Assembly: GCA_964467165.1 (NCBI GenBank)
Contig: CAYXOL010000014.1
Span: 1-64,000 of the forward strand
DNA: 64,000 nucleotides
Origin: Clostridium_AD sp964467165
GTDB taxonomy: Bacteria; Bacillota; Clostridia; Clostridiales; Clostridiaceae
Direction: 5' to 3'
Shown: piece by piece, positions 35,268 to 44,600 of the stretch
Layout of the letters: each line of letters starts with the position of its first letter
How positions within the stretch are numbered: position 1 is the stretch's first letter
Notes under the pieces: model-generated
Told to the model about the DNA's origin: nothing
Database searches by the model: none
The model's input: the letters and a program-made list of their open reading frames with translations, nothing else
Program-made: the position numbers and the translations under genes

Positions 35268-35300
35268 AACGCCTAACACTTATAACAGATGTTAGGCGTT
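35268..35300 (-). terminator. Internal hairpin between xylF and xylG
   Basis: AACGCCTAACA / TGTTAGGCGTT, an 11-bp perfect stem followed in minus-strand RNA by UUUUUAA. It most likely stops part of the transcripts or protects the xylF message so that more binding protein than ATPase is made, as in many binding-protein operons. Confidence 0.8.
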
Positions 35301-35306
35301 AAATTT

Positions 35307-36428
35307 CTACTGTAAATCAGTTTCTTTATAATATCCACTGTCTACAAGTATTTTCTTGTAGTTGCTCTTGTCCGCGTAAACTGGATCGCAAAGGAAGGAT
35401 GGAACAACTTTGGAACCATTGTTATAAGTCTTTGAATCATTTACATCAGCTGTTTTTCCTTGAATTACTGCATCAACCATTTCAACAACTTTAGTAGCTA
35501 AGGTTCTTGTATCTTTAAATATTGACATAGATTGTTGGTCTGCTATCATTGCTTTTACATTTGGCTTATCACAGTCTTGTCCAGTTAATACTGGGTATGG
35601 TTTATCAGCTGATCCATATCCTGCATTTTTAAGTGATGCAACTATACCTATTGCTAAACTATCATTAGGTGATAAAACAACATCAAGTTTAGTGCCTTTT
35701 GCATATGTTGAAGTAATTAAGTTGTCCATTCTTGCTTGAGCCTTAGCTGAATCCCAACCTTGAATAGCTATTGTTGTAAATTCTTTTTGTTTGCTGCCGA
35801 TAACTAATTTTCCACCATCAATATATGGTTGAAGAATACTCATAGCACCTTTAAAGAAAAATGTTGCATTGTTATCATCCGGAGATCCACCAAATAATTC
35901 AATATTGAAAGGGCCTTTTCCATCTTTAAGGCCAAGTTTTGTTTCTATATATTGCCCTTGGATAACTCCTACTTTAAAATTATCAAAAGTTGCGTAGTAG
36001 TCAACGTTTGGTGTTTTCATTATTAATCTGTCATAAGCTATAACCTTAATTCCATTTTCTCCTGCTTTTTTAAGAACATCTGTAAGAGTTGAACCGTCAA
36101 TAGCGGCTACAACAAGTACTTTACATCCCTTTGTTATCATATTTTCAATTCCTTGAATTTGAGTGTTTACATCATTGTTTGAATACTGCAAATCAACAGT
36201 GTATCCTTTAGCTTCAAGTTCTTTCTTCATATTCTCGCCATCTTGATTCCAACGTTGAAGTGACTGAGTTGGCATAGCTACACCAATTAACCCACCTTTT
36301 TCTGCTGCAGCTGCAGCTGTTGTAGTATCTGGGGTAGTTGCTGTTGGTTCGGTAGTTTTAGAGCTGCCGCATCCTACTAGGCTTAGCGTTAATATTGCAG
36401 CTAGCATTGTTGAAAGTACTTTTTTCAT
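35307..36428 (-). CDS. xylF: Xylose-binding lipoprotein of the ABC importer
   Basis: A 373-residue lipoprotein with lipobox LVGC (Cys20), then a Thr/Ala-rich linker (~25-45) and a periplasmic-binding fold starting LIGVAMPTQSLQRWNQDGENM (given in parts), as in XylF/ChvE. YDRLIMKTPNVDYYATFDN matches the sugar-binding side. First gene of xylF-xylG-xylH; likely activated by the YesN-type regulator encoded upstream. Confidence 0.9.
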   Translation of the reverse strand: MKKVLSTMLAAILTLSLVGCGSSKTTEPTATTPDTTTAAAAAEKGGLIGVAMPTQSLQRWNQDGENMKKELEAKGYTVDLQYSNNDVNTQIQGIENMITKGCKVLVVAAIDGSTLTDVLKKAGENGIKVIAYDRLIMKTPNVDYYATFDNFKVGVIQGQYIETKLGLKDGKGPFNIELFGGSPDDNNATFFFKGAMSILQPYIDGGKLVIGSKQKEFTTIAIQGWDSAKAQARMDNLITSTYAKGTKLDVVLSPNDSLAIGIVASLKNAGYGSADKPYPVLTGQDCDKPNVKAMIADQQSMSIFKDTRTLATKVVEMVDAVIQGKTADVNDSKTYNNGSKVVPSFLCDPVYADKSNYKKILVDSGYYKETDLQ

Positions 36429-36516
36429 TAATTAATCCCCCTTAATTTTTTAATGTGTAATCTTTTATATTAGGTTATGAAATTGTTTACATCTATATAT
36501 TAACTGAAAATTCCCA

Positions 36517-36538
36517 ATTATACCCTACAATATATTGT
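36517..36538 (-). promoter_or_regulatory. Candidate xylF promoter with palindrome
   Basis: In minus-strand reading, a perfect 12-bp palindrome (ACAATATATTGT, 36527-36538) stands just before a -10-like TATAAT (36517-36522), about 90 bases upstream of xylF. It may be a regulator site; the -35 region is not clear. Confidence 0.35.
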
Positions 36539-36574
36539 CCTAAACTACTACTTATATAATCTTTTAAAATAAAT

Positions 36575-36613
36575 AAAATGCTATATAGCATTTTATTGCT
36601 ATATAGCATTTTA
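36575..36613 (-). terminator. Tandem palindrome ending the xylose-sensing operon
   Basis: A perfect 20-base palindrome (AAAATGCTATATAGCATTTT, 36575-36594) is followed by a partial second copy (36597-36613). It sits just past the stop of the second binding-protein gene and in minus-strand RNA gives hairpins followed by U-rich sequence. Confidence 0.7.
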
Positions 36614-36624
36614 TTATCTAAAGC

Positions 36625-37686
36625 TTATTGATTATTTTCTTTTGGACGCTCTCCTATGGGTATATTCCTATATATATCCTCACTTCTATGAAAATTACTC
36701 CTTACAACTATATCAACCATATTAGCCTTGGTAACTTCAGTTGAATATTCTTTAAGGGCAGGCACATCAAATGTTCCATCATTGAATAAAACATTTCCAT
36801 GCACCACTTCACCTTTTCCCATTTTTACAGCCGCCTCAGCTGCATCCTGTGCCATCCTTACTATAGGTTTGTATACTGTCATTAGTTGTAAACCCTCCAC
36901 CACTCTTTGACAAGCCGCAAGGTCGGCATCTCCGCCTACCACCGAAACTTTTCCAGCAAGTCTGTGTTCCGATAAAACTTCAATGACAGCTTGGGCAAGA
37001 GTATCATTTGCAGCTATAATTGCATCTATTTTTATACCTTTTGCAATGGTTTCTTCAACACATTTTATAGCCTCTGTCTCATTCCAGTTTTCCGACCAAA
37101 CTTCATTGACTATTTTTATATTGCCATTTTTTATACCTGAGTCTAACGCTTTCATATATCCTTTATTAAATTCTATTGCATTATAATCTTGCTTATTTCC
37201 ATTTATAATAATGTAGTTACCAATAGGAACCTTTTGTGCAATAGCCTCTCCCATTAGTTCCCCAACTCTATCATTATCAAATGTAATATAAAGATCCACA
37301 TTTCCTTTTCTTATTATTCTGTCATAAGAAATTACTTTTATGCCTTTTTTCTTTGCCATACTAACAACTTGTACCAAGGCATCACTGTCATTTGCCACTA
37401 TTACTAAAACATCTACGTCTTGGTCTATCAAATATTTTATTTGACTTACTTGTTCATTACTATCACTACCAGCATTCTGAACGATTACCTCTGCTCCTAA
37501 TTCTTTAGCCCTTGCCATAAAAACATCTCTATCTATTTGCCATCTTTCAAGTATCAGCGAATCCATACAAAGACCAATGACCATTTTACCTTGTTTTTTT
37601 ATTGTACTTGTTTTTTCATTAGCTTTAAAAGCATACGTGCTACCAATAAAAATTATTAGTAGTACTAAAACCACCCGCCCATACAT
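36625..37686 (-). CDS. Membrane-anchored xylose-sensor binding protein (XylFII-like)
   Basis: A ~353-residue periplasmic-binding protein of the XylF type (VIGLCMDSLILERWQIDRDVF at the start of the fold) with an N-terminal hydrophobic anchor (~3-18) but no lipobox Cys. It is the last gene of an operon with a YesM/LytS kinase and YesN regulator. In C. beijerinckii a XylFII-LytS-YesN system of this kind is described: the binding protein senses extracellular xylose and activates the kinase. Start: Met at 37684-37686 behind GGGGG. Confidence 0.8.
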   Translation of the reverse strand: MYGRVVLVLLIIFIGSTYAFKANEKTSTIKKQGKMVIGLCMDSLILERWQIDRDVFMARAKELGAEVIVQNAGSDSNEQVSQIKYLIDQDVDVLVIVANDSDALVQVVSMAKKKGIKVISYDRIIRKGNVDLYITFDNDRVGELMGEAIAQKVPIGNYIIINGNKQDYNAIEFNKGYMKALDSGIKNGNIKIVNEVWSENWNETEAIKCVEETIAKGIKIDAIIAANDTLAQAVIEVLSEHRLAGKVSVVGGDADLAACQRVVEGLQLMTVYKPIVRMAQDAAEAAVKMGKGEVVHGNVLFNDGTFDVPALKEYSTEVTKANMVDIVVRSNFHRSEDIYRNIPIGERPKENNQ

Positions 37687-37715
37687 TTTTTTTCCCCCAC
37701 TAATCATAGTTTAAC

Positions 37716-39305
37716 CTACCTCTTATTAAAGTTTTTAATATATTCTGAAGGTGTTAATTTTTCAACTTTCTTGAAAATATGACTAAAATAATTTGGGTCA
37801 GCGTAACCAATCTTAAAACATACCTCTTTTATGCTTAAATTTGAGGTTTTCATAAGTTCTTTTGCCTTATCAATCCGAACCTTAGTAAGATATTCTATAA
37901 AATTTTCTGATGTTTCTTCTTTAAAAAGTCTACTAAAGTAGTGTGGACTTACACTCACTAATTTAGAAACTTCTTCTAACGTTATATCATTGCTAAAATT
38001 TTCTTGTATAAACAACTTAGCATTAACAATAACTTTATTTATTTTTTTCTTTTGCAGTTCGCTAATACTTTTAATCACATATACTATTCTTTGCCTACAC
38101 CAATTTTCAAGTGCCAAATACTCTTCTATGCTATTCATGCTAAGCAAATTGGTTTTGTTTTCATCACTTATTCCAAAATTAGTGATGGCCTTATCTATGC
38201 TCATCATTAGTTCCATGAGTTTCCATTTACCTTCTTTATGTGAATCTTTATAATTTTCAATTACCCACACATATATTTTATTAAAGGCATCAAAAGCTCC
38301 TTTTTCATCAATATTCATTATCATCTCAATAAGTCTATTCTCTTGCTCCCTTGGATATTCTATTATATTATCAGTTAGAGCCATAATATCATTAATATGT
38401 GCAATACCCTTGTCTTTATAATGGTGCAATGCTCTTAATGCCTCTTCATAGGATGAAGCTATATTTTCTACACTTTTACAACTGCCAATTCCAATGTTTA
38501 TGTCAAATTCATTGTTAAAGCCTTTTAATTTATTTACTACATGGGATGCTATCTCAATAGATTCTACCCTGCCTTTGTATTCCCCTTTAAAATTTGATGC
38601 TACAAATACAACTATCCTATTTATCATTAAAGGTCCTATAAGGCAGTTACATTTATATTTAAAGGAATCCCTTATTAATTTAAAATATTCCTGCTCACCT
38701 TGTAATTCTAAGATGCCACTAAAATTAGTTTGATCTCCCTTAGCTTTAGCCTCTAAAATTATTATATATCCGCTAGTTTCACTAAATCCTAACAACTCTT
38801 TATACTTTGTTACCTTACTTCCATAACAATCACCTAAAAGTATGGAATATATAAATCCATGTTCAATAAATGGAATTAAATTTTGATAATTTTCAATGTT
38901 TTGAAGTTCTGATTTTCTTTTTTCATTCTCAATAATTAACTTTTTTATAACATTTTCAAGTGTACTTACCAAATTCTTTTTTATAATTGGTTTTAGAATA
39001 TAATCGTTTACTCCAAGTCCTATAGCCTCTTTCGCATGTTCAAATTGCTCATAAGCAGAAACAATTATAAAAATAATATTTAACTGAGCTTTTTTTATTT
39101 CGCTTATTGCCTCAATACCATTAATACCTGGCATTCTAATGTCCATTAGCACTATATCTGGATTAAATGTATAGCACTTTTCTATAGCGTCCCTTCCGGA
39201 TTTTGCACTTTCAAAGACTATTACCCCATTAAATTCCTTATTAAGAATAAAGGATACTGCATCTATTACAATCTTTTCGTCGTCTACAATTAGAAGTTTA
39301 AACAA
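37716..39305 (-). CDS. YesN-type response regulator (REC + AraC HTH)
   Basis: A 529-residue regulator. The REC domain is ~1-125 (phospho-Asp in DIVLMDIRMPG, Lys in YILKPI), a long middle region follows, and a C-terminal AraC-type double HTH (~430-525) contains ISLxEVSKLVSVSPHYFSRLFKEE-like sequence (given in parts). It starts inside the kinase gene (8-base overlap), so the two are coupled. Most likely it activates xylFGH transcription. Confidence 0.88.
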   Translation of the reverse strand: MFKLLIVDDEKIVIDAVSFILNKEFNGVIVFESAKSGRDAIEKCYTFNPDIVLMDIRMPGINGIEAISEIKKAQLNIIFIIVSAYEQFEHAKEAIGLGVNDYILKPIIKKNLVSTLENVIKKLIIENEKRKSELQNIENYQNLIPFIEHGFIYSILLGDCYGSKVTKYKELLGFSETSGYIIILEAKAKGDQTNFSGILELQGEQEYFKLIRDSFKYKCNCLIGPLMINRIVVFVASNFKGEYKGRVESIEIASHVVNKLKGFNNEFDINIGIGSCKSVENIASSYEEALRALHHYKDKGIAHINDIMALTDNIIEYPREQENRLIEMIMNIDEKGAFDAFNKIYVWVIENYKDSHKEGKWKLMELMMSIDKAITNFGISDENKTNLLSMNSIEEYLALENWCRQRIVYVIKSISELQKKKINKVIVNAKLFIQENFSNDITLEEVSKLVSVSPHYFSRLFKEETSENFIEYLTKVRIDKAKELMKTSNLSIKEVCFKIGYADPNYFSHIFKKVEKLTPSEYIKNFNKR

Positions 39306-40818
39306 GTATATCCTCCTCCTTGTCCAAAGGCAGTTTTAAAATAACACAGGTACCTTTGCCAACTTTTGACCTTATCTCCATAACATCTTCTTGTCCATAA
39401 AAAGCATTAAGTCTTTTTATTACATTAACCATTCCAATACTTGTGGTATGGCCTTTTTTATCTCTATTTTTCGGTTTTTCAAAATTTAAATCACATATTC
39501 TATCCATAGTTGTTTGATCCATTCCCTTTCCATTATCTTCAATGATAACTGAAATTATACCCTGACCTTTTTTTACACTTATCCATATTTTTCCTCCAAA
39601 TTCCATATCATTGATTCCATGAATGCATGCATTTTCGATTATAGGTTGGATTATTTGTGACGGCATTAGAATGTCTATTGCATCATTCTCTATGTCAAAT
39701 TCATATTTGATTAAATCCCCAAATCTTGTCTGAAGTAAATATACATACGCGTATACATTGTCAATTTCTTCACCTAGTGTTACAGGCGTATCCATTTTTC
39801 TTAGATTGTACCTAAAAAGTTCGGACATTTTTTCAAGAAATAAACCTGTTTTTTCTGCATCCTCCATCATGGCCAGTTGAACTCCTGCATTCAGTGTGTT
39901 AAAGAGAAAATGCGGATTTATTTGAGATTGTAATGCTTTAAGTTCCGCGTTTTTTAGAAGATTTTTCATTTTTAAGTTATCAAGTTTTTCATCTTTAAGT
40001 TTTGATTCAGTTTCAGCTTGATGTTTCAGTTCTCCAATATGATTTCTAATATGACCCTTCATTTTATTAAAAGCATCCGCCATAACCTTAATCTCATCGT
40101 TAGTATCTACTTTAACATTTTCCGTATCGAAGTTACTCCTAGCCATTTCATCTGCCGATCTTGCAAGACTTACTATAGGTACAGAAGTTTTATTGGCAAA
40201 CCAAAAGGTAAGAACTACATTTAATAAAAAGGCGCTTGCTATAATAATTATATTAAGCATTTGAAGAAATTTTATTTTTTCTGTTATGGAAAAATACTTT
40301 TCTGAGTTTTCATGAAATTGATTTAAATTTAACTGTTTTATATAAGAATTTATATATCCTACGATCTCTTTACTTTCACTATACCTTAGATTACATTCTT
40401 CTATGTTTCTTCCTCTTTTAGCACTTATAGCTGAGTCTCCCTGGGTTAAGTATTTATCAACCATATTTCCAATATCCTTGAGCATTAACTTTCCACTATC
40501 ATAGGAAATTTCTCTACTCATCTTATTAGAATTAATTCTTAAACTATCACTAAGCTTTGTATAGTCACGTAAACTATTAGAGCTCTTAGTTGTTAAATAG
40601 TTTAGGAGGTGCTCATCTATAGTCTGTATATCTACAGAGAGATTAGTTAAATACATATCGTTAATAAACATATAGTCAAATTTTTGTAAAATATTCTTTG
40701 TATTATATAATGTATATAAACTTGTAGAAATCATTATTAGGATTAATAGTAAGGAATAAAGTAATAGTTTTCCGCGAATAGTATTAAATCCAACCATCTT
40801 TTTAAAATAGCTTGTCAC
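39298..40818 (-). CDS. YesM/LytS-type membrane histidine kinase
   Basis: A 506-residue sensor kinase. Two membrane segments (~17-37 and ~185-205) border an external loop of ~145 residues; then HAMP (~208-262) and a helix lead to the His_kinase signature QSQINPHFLFNTLNAG and a HATPase domain ending in DNGKGM and KGHTTSIGMVNV. Phospho-His is in NPHFLFN. The external loop could contact the binding proteins encoded on each side. Stop overlaps the YesN start. Confidence 0.88.
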   Translation of the reverse strand: MTSYFKKMVGFNTIRGKLLLYSLLLILIMISTSLYTLYNTKNILQKFDYMFINDMYLTNLSVDIQTIDEHLLNYLTTKSSNSLRDYTKLSDSLRINSNKMSREISYDSGKLMLKDIGNMVDKYLTQGDSAISAKRGRNIEECNLRYSESKEIVGYINSYIKQLNLNQFHENSEKYFSITEKIKFLQMLNIIIIASAFLLNVVLTFWFANKTSVPIVSLARSADEMARSNFDTENVKVDTNDEIKVMADAFNKMKGHIRNHIGELKHQAETESKLKDEKLDNLKMKNLLKNAELKALQSQINPHFLFNTLNAGVQLAMMEDAEKTGLFLEKMSELFRYNLRKMDTPVTLGEEIDNVYAYVYLLQTRFGDLIKYEFDIENDAIDILMPSQIIQPIIENACIHGINDMEFGGKIWISVKKGQGIISVIIEDNGKGMDQTTMDRICDLNFEKPKNRDKKGHTTSIGMVNVIKRLNAFYGQEDVMEIRSKVGKGTCVILKLPLDKEEDILV

Positions 40819-40842
40819 TTTTCTCTCCCTCTCTTAGTTCTT

Positions 40843-41838
40843 TTATTTTAAGTACTGCTCCAAGTTGGACTTAGTTATTACCATGGATTCGGCGTGTACA
40901 TAAGCAGATACTCTTCCATCTGCCTTTAAACTTACTAATGTTTTAATACTGTCACTTCCAATTTTATACGCTCCTGGAACTATAGTCCCATAAATTACAC
41001 CCTTTTGTATATAACTTAAAATTTCAGGTGTGCTGTCATAGCCTATAATGGTTATATCTGAAACTCTATTAAAGTCTACTACTAACTGCGCAGCACCAAT
41101 AGTATCCCTGGCACTTGTACATACTATTGCATTAACCAATGGATAATTATTTAATATTTCTTGTGTTACATCGTTTGCTCCTAATATTCCATTATCTGAT
41201 ATCTCAACTGTTTCTAACTTCATATCTTTATATTCTTTTATTACATTCTTAAAGCCATCTAATTTAAGGTTTGCATTACCATATTCGCCAGAATCTTCTA
41301 GTATGATTGCTACTTGGGCTTTCCCCTTTAAGGCCGCTGCCACTAATTGACCTGCTTTTGATCCAGTTTCAAATCCATTTGTTCCAACATAAGCTGAGCC
41401 TTTACTATTGGACAAATCTACATCTAATGTTATAACGGGTATATTATATTGTTTAGCTTTATTAATTAATTTTTTAAATTCCAAGGTGTTGTATGCATGA
41501 GTAATTATTCCATCCACTTTTGAATCTATGGCTATGTTTATGTACTTAATTGCATCTTTGTAGTCGTCTACACCATTTATATAATTTGTCTCAATTGCTA
41601 CATTCAAAGAACTTGCTGTGTCAATTAATCCTTTTTCTATGTCTTTTACATAAGGCTCATCTGAATTACGCAATATTATGAAAAAATGATACTTGGGTAT
41701 CTTTTGATAGTTAAATATACTTCCTTTTACATCCGTAAGCATTTTATCAACTTGTCTTGAATATGTTATTGATAATGTAATGGAAATAGCTATAGTTATT
41801 AACAATAGCCCAATTATAATCTTATATAATTTTTTCAT
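40843..41838 (-). CDS. Second sugar-binding protein of the sensing operon (RbsB-like)
   Basis: A 331-residue periplasmic-binding protein with an N-terminal hydrophobic anchor (~6-26) and no lipobox. The fold starts at HFFIILRNSDEPYVKDIEKG and contains VPVITLDVDL-like and DGIITHAY strands; it resembles ribose-type binding proteins more than XylF. It is the first gene, 24 bases before the kinase gene. Probably a second ligand sensor; sugar unknown. Confidence 0.78.
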   Translation of the reverse strand: MKKLYKIIIGLLLITIAISITLSITYSRQVDKMLTDVKGSIFNYQKIPKYHFFIILRNSDEPYVKDIEKGLIDTASSLNVAIETNYINGVDDYKDAIKYINIAIDSKVDGIITHAYNTLEFKKLINKAKQYNIPVITLDVDLSNSKGSAYVGTNGFETGSKAGQLVAAALKGKAQVAIILEDSGEYGNANLKLDGFKNVIKEYKDMKLETVEISDNGILGANDVTQEILNNYPLVNAIVCTSARDTIGAAQLVVDFNRVSDITIIGYDSTPEILSYIQKGVIYGTIVPGAYKIGSDSIKTLVSLKADGRVSAYVHAESMVITKSNLEQYLK

Positions 41839-41928
41839 AGTGTGCTCCTCACAATTTTCTTATTATTCCGATTATATCACAATATTTGTTAAAATTAATT
41901 TTTTTATATAAATATAAAAACTATAAAA

Positions 41929-41957
41929 AAACTTTTTAAAACCACTTTAAAAAGTTT
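41929..41957. promoter_or_regulatory. xylA: Candidate XylR operator at the xylA promoter
   Basis: A perfect 12-bp inverted repeat (AAACTTTTTAAA, spacer ACCAC, TTTAAAAAGTTT) with its centre just upstream of the -35 region. The + strand -10 is TATAAT at 41969-41974, ~30 bases before the xylA ATG. A repressor bound here would block xylA. The ROK repressor gene is two genes downstream. Confidence 0.6.
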
Positions 41958-42003
41958 AAAAGACCTGTTATAATGAAAATATAAAACATTAGGGGGTTAT
42001 AAA

Positions 42004-43320
42004 ATGAATGAATTTTTTAGTGATATCCTTAAAGTAAAATACGAAGGGAAGGATTCCAAGAATCCTTTAGCCTACAAGTATTACAATGCAGATGAAGTTA
42101 TTGACGGAAAGACAATGAAGGAACATTTACGTTTCTCAGTGGCCTACTGGCACACTTTCACCGCAGGTGGAAATGATCCTTTTGGAGATGCAACGATGCA
42201 AAGAAGCTGGAGTAACTTAAGTGGAATGGAACTTGCAAAAGCTAGAATGCATGCTAACTTTGAATTTGCAGAAAAATTGGGAATAGGATATTTTTGCTTC
42301 CATGATAGAGACATTGCCCCAGAAGGTGCTACTTTAGCGGAAACTAATAAAAACTTAGACCAAATAGTTTTACTTGCAAAAGAATTATCAGAAAAAACTG
42401 GAATAAAACTTTTATGGGGTACTGCAAATCTATTTAGTAATCCTAGATTTGTCCACGGGGCAGCTTCTTCTTCCAATGCAGATGTGTTTGCTTATGCAGC
42501 AGCTCAAACTAAAAAAGCATTAGAAGTAACAAAATTGTTAGGTGGAGAAAATTATGTTTTCTGGGGTGGACGAGAAGGTTATGAAACTTTACTTAACACT
42601 AATATGGGACTTGAACAAGATAATCTTGCTAGGTTCTTCCATATGGCAGTGGATTATGCAAAGGAAATCGGATTTACTGGTCAGTTTTTAATCGAACCTA
42701 AGCCAAAAGAACCAACAAAGCACCAATATGATTTTGATGTAGCTACAGTACTTGGGTTTTTAAGAAAATATGATTTAGATAAATATTTTAAAATGAATAT
42801 AGAAGCTAATCATGCCACATTAGCTAGTCATACTTTTGAACACGAGCTTCATTTAGCAAGAACAAATGGTATGCTTGGAAGTGTAGATGCAAATCAAGGA
42901 GATGCAAACCTTGGATGGGATACAGATCAGTTCCCTACAGATGTGCGCACAGCAACTCTTGCAATGTATGAAGTAATTAAGAATGGTGGTCTTCACTCAG
43001 GCGGACTTAACTTTGATGCAAAAGCAAGAAGAGCTTCCTTTGAACCAATAGACTTATTTTATTCTCATATTGCTGGAATGGATACCTTTGCAAAAGGTTT
43101 TAAAATAGCACATAAATTACTTGAAGATGGTGTTCTAGAAGACTTTATTTCTAAACGATACGATAGTTATAATAGTGGTATCGGTAAGGATATTATTTCT
43201 GGAAAAGTTGGTTTTAAGGAATTAGAAAAATATACTTTAGAAAATAACAATATTAAAAATGTATCTGGCAGACAAGAAATGTTAGAAGGCATTTTGAATC
43301 AGTATATTCTTGAGGTATAA
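42004..43320 (+). CDS. xylA: Xylose isomerase
   Basis: A 438-residue enzyme converting D-xylose to D-xylulose. It shows the family motifs HDRD (~101-104, with HD of the catalytic pair), FWGGREGYETL near 180 and metal-site EPKPKEPTKHQYDFD around 230, in addition to NIEANHATLA. Length is that of the group II (long) isomerases of Firmicutes. AGGGGG before ATG. Likely operon xylA-xylR-xylB, possibly with partial termination after xylA (hairpin 43338-43368). Confidence 0.97.
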   Translation: MNEFFSDILKVKYEGKDSKNPLAYKYYNADEVIDGKTMKEHLRFSVAYWHTFTAGGNDPFGDATMQRSWSNLSGMELAKARMHANFEFAEKLGIGYFCFHDRDIAPEGATLAETNKNLDQIVLLAKELSEKTGIKLLWGTANLFSNPRFVHGAASSSNADVFAYAAAQTKKALEVTKLLGGENYVFWGGREGYETLLNTNMGLEQDNLARFFHMAVDYAKEIGFTGQFLIEPKPKEPTKHQYDFDVATVLGFLRKYDLDKYFKMNIEANHATLASHTFEHELHLARTNGMLGSVDANQGDANLGWDTDQFPTDVRTATLAMYEVIKNGGLHSGGLNFDAKARRASFEPIDLFYSHIAGMDTFAKGFKIAHKLLEDGVLEDFISKRYDSYNSGIGKDIISGKVGFKELEKYTLENNNIKNVSGRQEMLEGILNQYILEV

Positions 43321-43337
43321 TAATATAGAAGTAGCCC

Positions 43338-43368
43338 ATGGAGCAGCGGTATCTTACTGCTGCTCCAT
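43338..43368 (+). terminator. Hairpin between xylA and xylR
   Basis: ATGGAGCAGC / GCTGCTCCAT, a 10-bp stem with an 11-base loop, without a T run. Probably an mRNA processing or stability hairpin that sets the relative amounts of xylA and xylR messages. Confidence 0.55.
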
Positions 43369-43407
43369 AAGTTATATGGCTAAATATTAAGATATGTGGT
43401 GAGTATA

Positions 43408-44589
43408 ATGTTAAACAACAAAAAAACTATAGATCAAGAACTAATAAAAGATTCCAATAAAAAGAAGATACTTAACCTTATTGCAGAAAAAAGGGAATAT
43501 ACTAAGCAAAATATTTCAAAAGAAATTGGTGTTAGTATACCAACCGTAATTTCAAATATTAATGAACTAATAGAAGAAGGCATAGTTGAAGAAGCCGGTG
43601 TAGAAGGTTCTACTGGTGGACGAAAACCTATTATTGTTAGGTTTTTACCTAACTCTAAGTATTCTTTTGGAGTAGAATTCACCTTAAATAATGTGAGAGT
43701 TATTTTAACTAATCTTGATTCACAAATAAAATTTGATGTTACTTTTGAAATTGTGAATTATAAGAGTATTGATGATATTATTAGTAAAATCCATGAAATT
43801 ATTAATAATATGCTAAGCCATGGGAAAATCAGTCCTATGGATATCCTTGGCATTGGGTTTTCACTTCCTGGTACTGTTAACGAAGAGGGCCTAATTCTTG
43901 AGTTAGCACCTAATATAGGTCTAAAAAATATTGACTTTAATAAGTTTACTCAACTACTGGAGTTTCCAGTATATATGGAAAATGAAGCTAATTCTGCCGC
44001 CTTTGGTGAGTTAACCTTAGGTATTGCTAAAAAAATGAGAAATTTAGTTTATATTTCAATTAATGAAGGCATAGGCGCTGGTGTGGTAATTCAAGACCAT
44101 CTTTATAAGGGGAAAAATAAAAGAGCTGGAGAACTTGGACATATGACTATTGTACCCAATGGTAAGACTTGTAATTGTGGCAGAAAAGGATGCCTAGAGC
44201 AATATGCTTCAAAAAAATCTTTAATAGAAGATTATAACTTGAAAAGTTTAGAGCCTATAGCCTCTCTACAAGAATTTTTCAATAGAGTGCAGCAAAAGGA
44301 ACCCCTTGCCATATTAGAACTTCAAACATATTTAAACTTTCTTGCTATAGGAATTCAAAACATTGTATTGCTCCTTGATCCCCACTATGTTATTTTGGGT
44401 GGAGAAGTAAGTGATTTTTCACAGCACTTTCTTGAGGATTTAAAAGAAAAAGTCTTTACTCCAAATAGCTTTTATGATAGGACTGATTTGAAAATATTCA
44501 CATCTAAACTTCAAAAGGATGCTTCTATTTTAGGCGCATCTCTACTACCACTTCAAAAGTTGTTTTCAGTTAATGAAAAAATTATTTAG
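43408..44589 (+). CDS. xylR: ROK-family xylose repressor
   Basis: A ~393-residue repressor. An N-terminal winged HTH (~15-70, with REYTKQNISKEIGVSIPTVI-like sequence) is followed by the ROK fold: PGTVNEEG, ISINEGIGAGVV, the AGELGHMT loop and the zinc motif CNCGRKGCLEQY. Xylose or glucose would modulate DNA binding. Start: ATG at 43408 with GGTGAG before it; GTG codons further up (43396) are less likely. Candidate target: the palindrome upstream of xylA. Confidence 0.9.
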   Translation: MLNNKKTIDQELIKDSNKKKILNLIAEKREYTKQNISKEIGVSIPTVISNINELIEEGIVEEAGVEGSTGGRKPIIVRFLPNSKYSFGVEFTLNNVRVILTNLDSQIKFDVTFEIVNYKSIDDIISKIHEIINNMLSHGKISPMDILGIGFSLPGTVNEEGLILELAPNIGLKNIDFNKFTQLLEFPVYMENEANSAAFGELTLGIAKKMRNLVYISINEGIGAGVVIQDHLYKGKNKRAGELGHMTIVPNGKTCNCGRKGCLEQYASKKSLIEDYNLKSLEPIASLQEFFNRVQQKEPLAILELQTYLNFLAIGIQNIVLLLDPHYVILGGEVSDFSQHFLEDLKEKVFTPNSFYDRTDLKIFTSKLQKDASILGASLLPLQKLFSVNEKII

Positions 44590-44600
44590 GGGGAGATTTT

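Noticed and set aside
36575..36613. Direct repeat as mobile-element end
   Set aside because: The two copies are AT-rich palindromes at the end of an operon and work as terminator hairpins; no transposase nearby.
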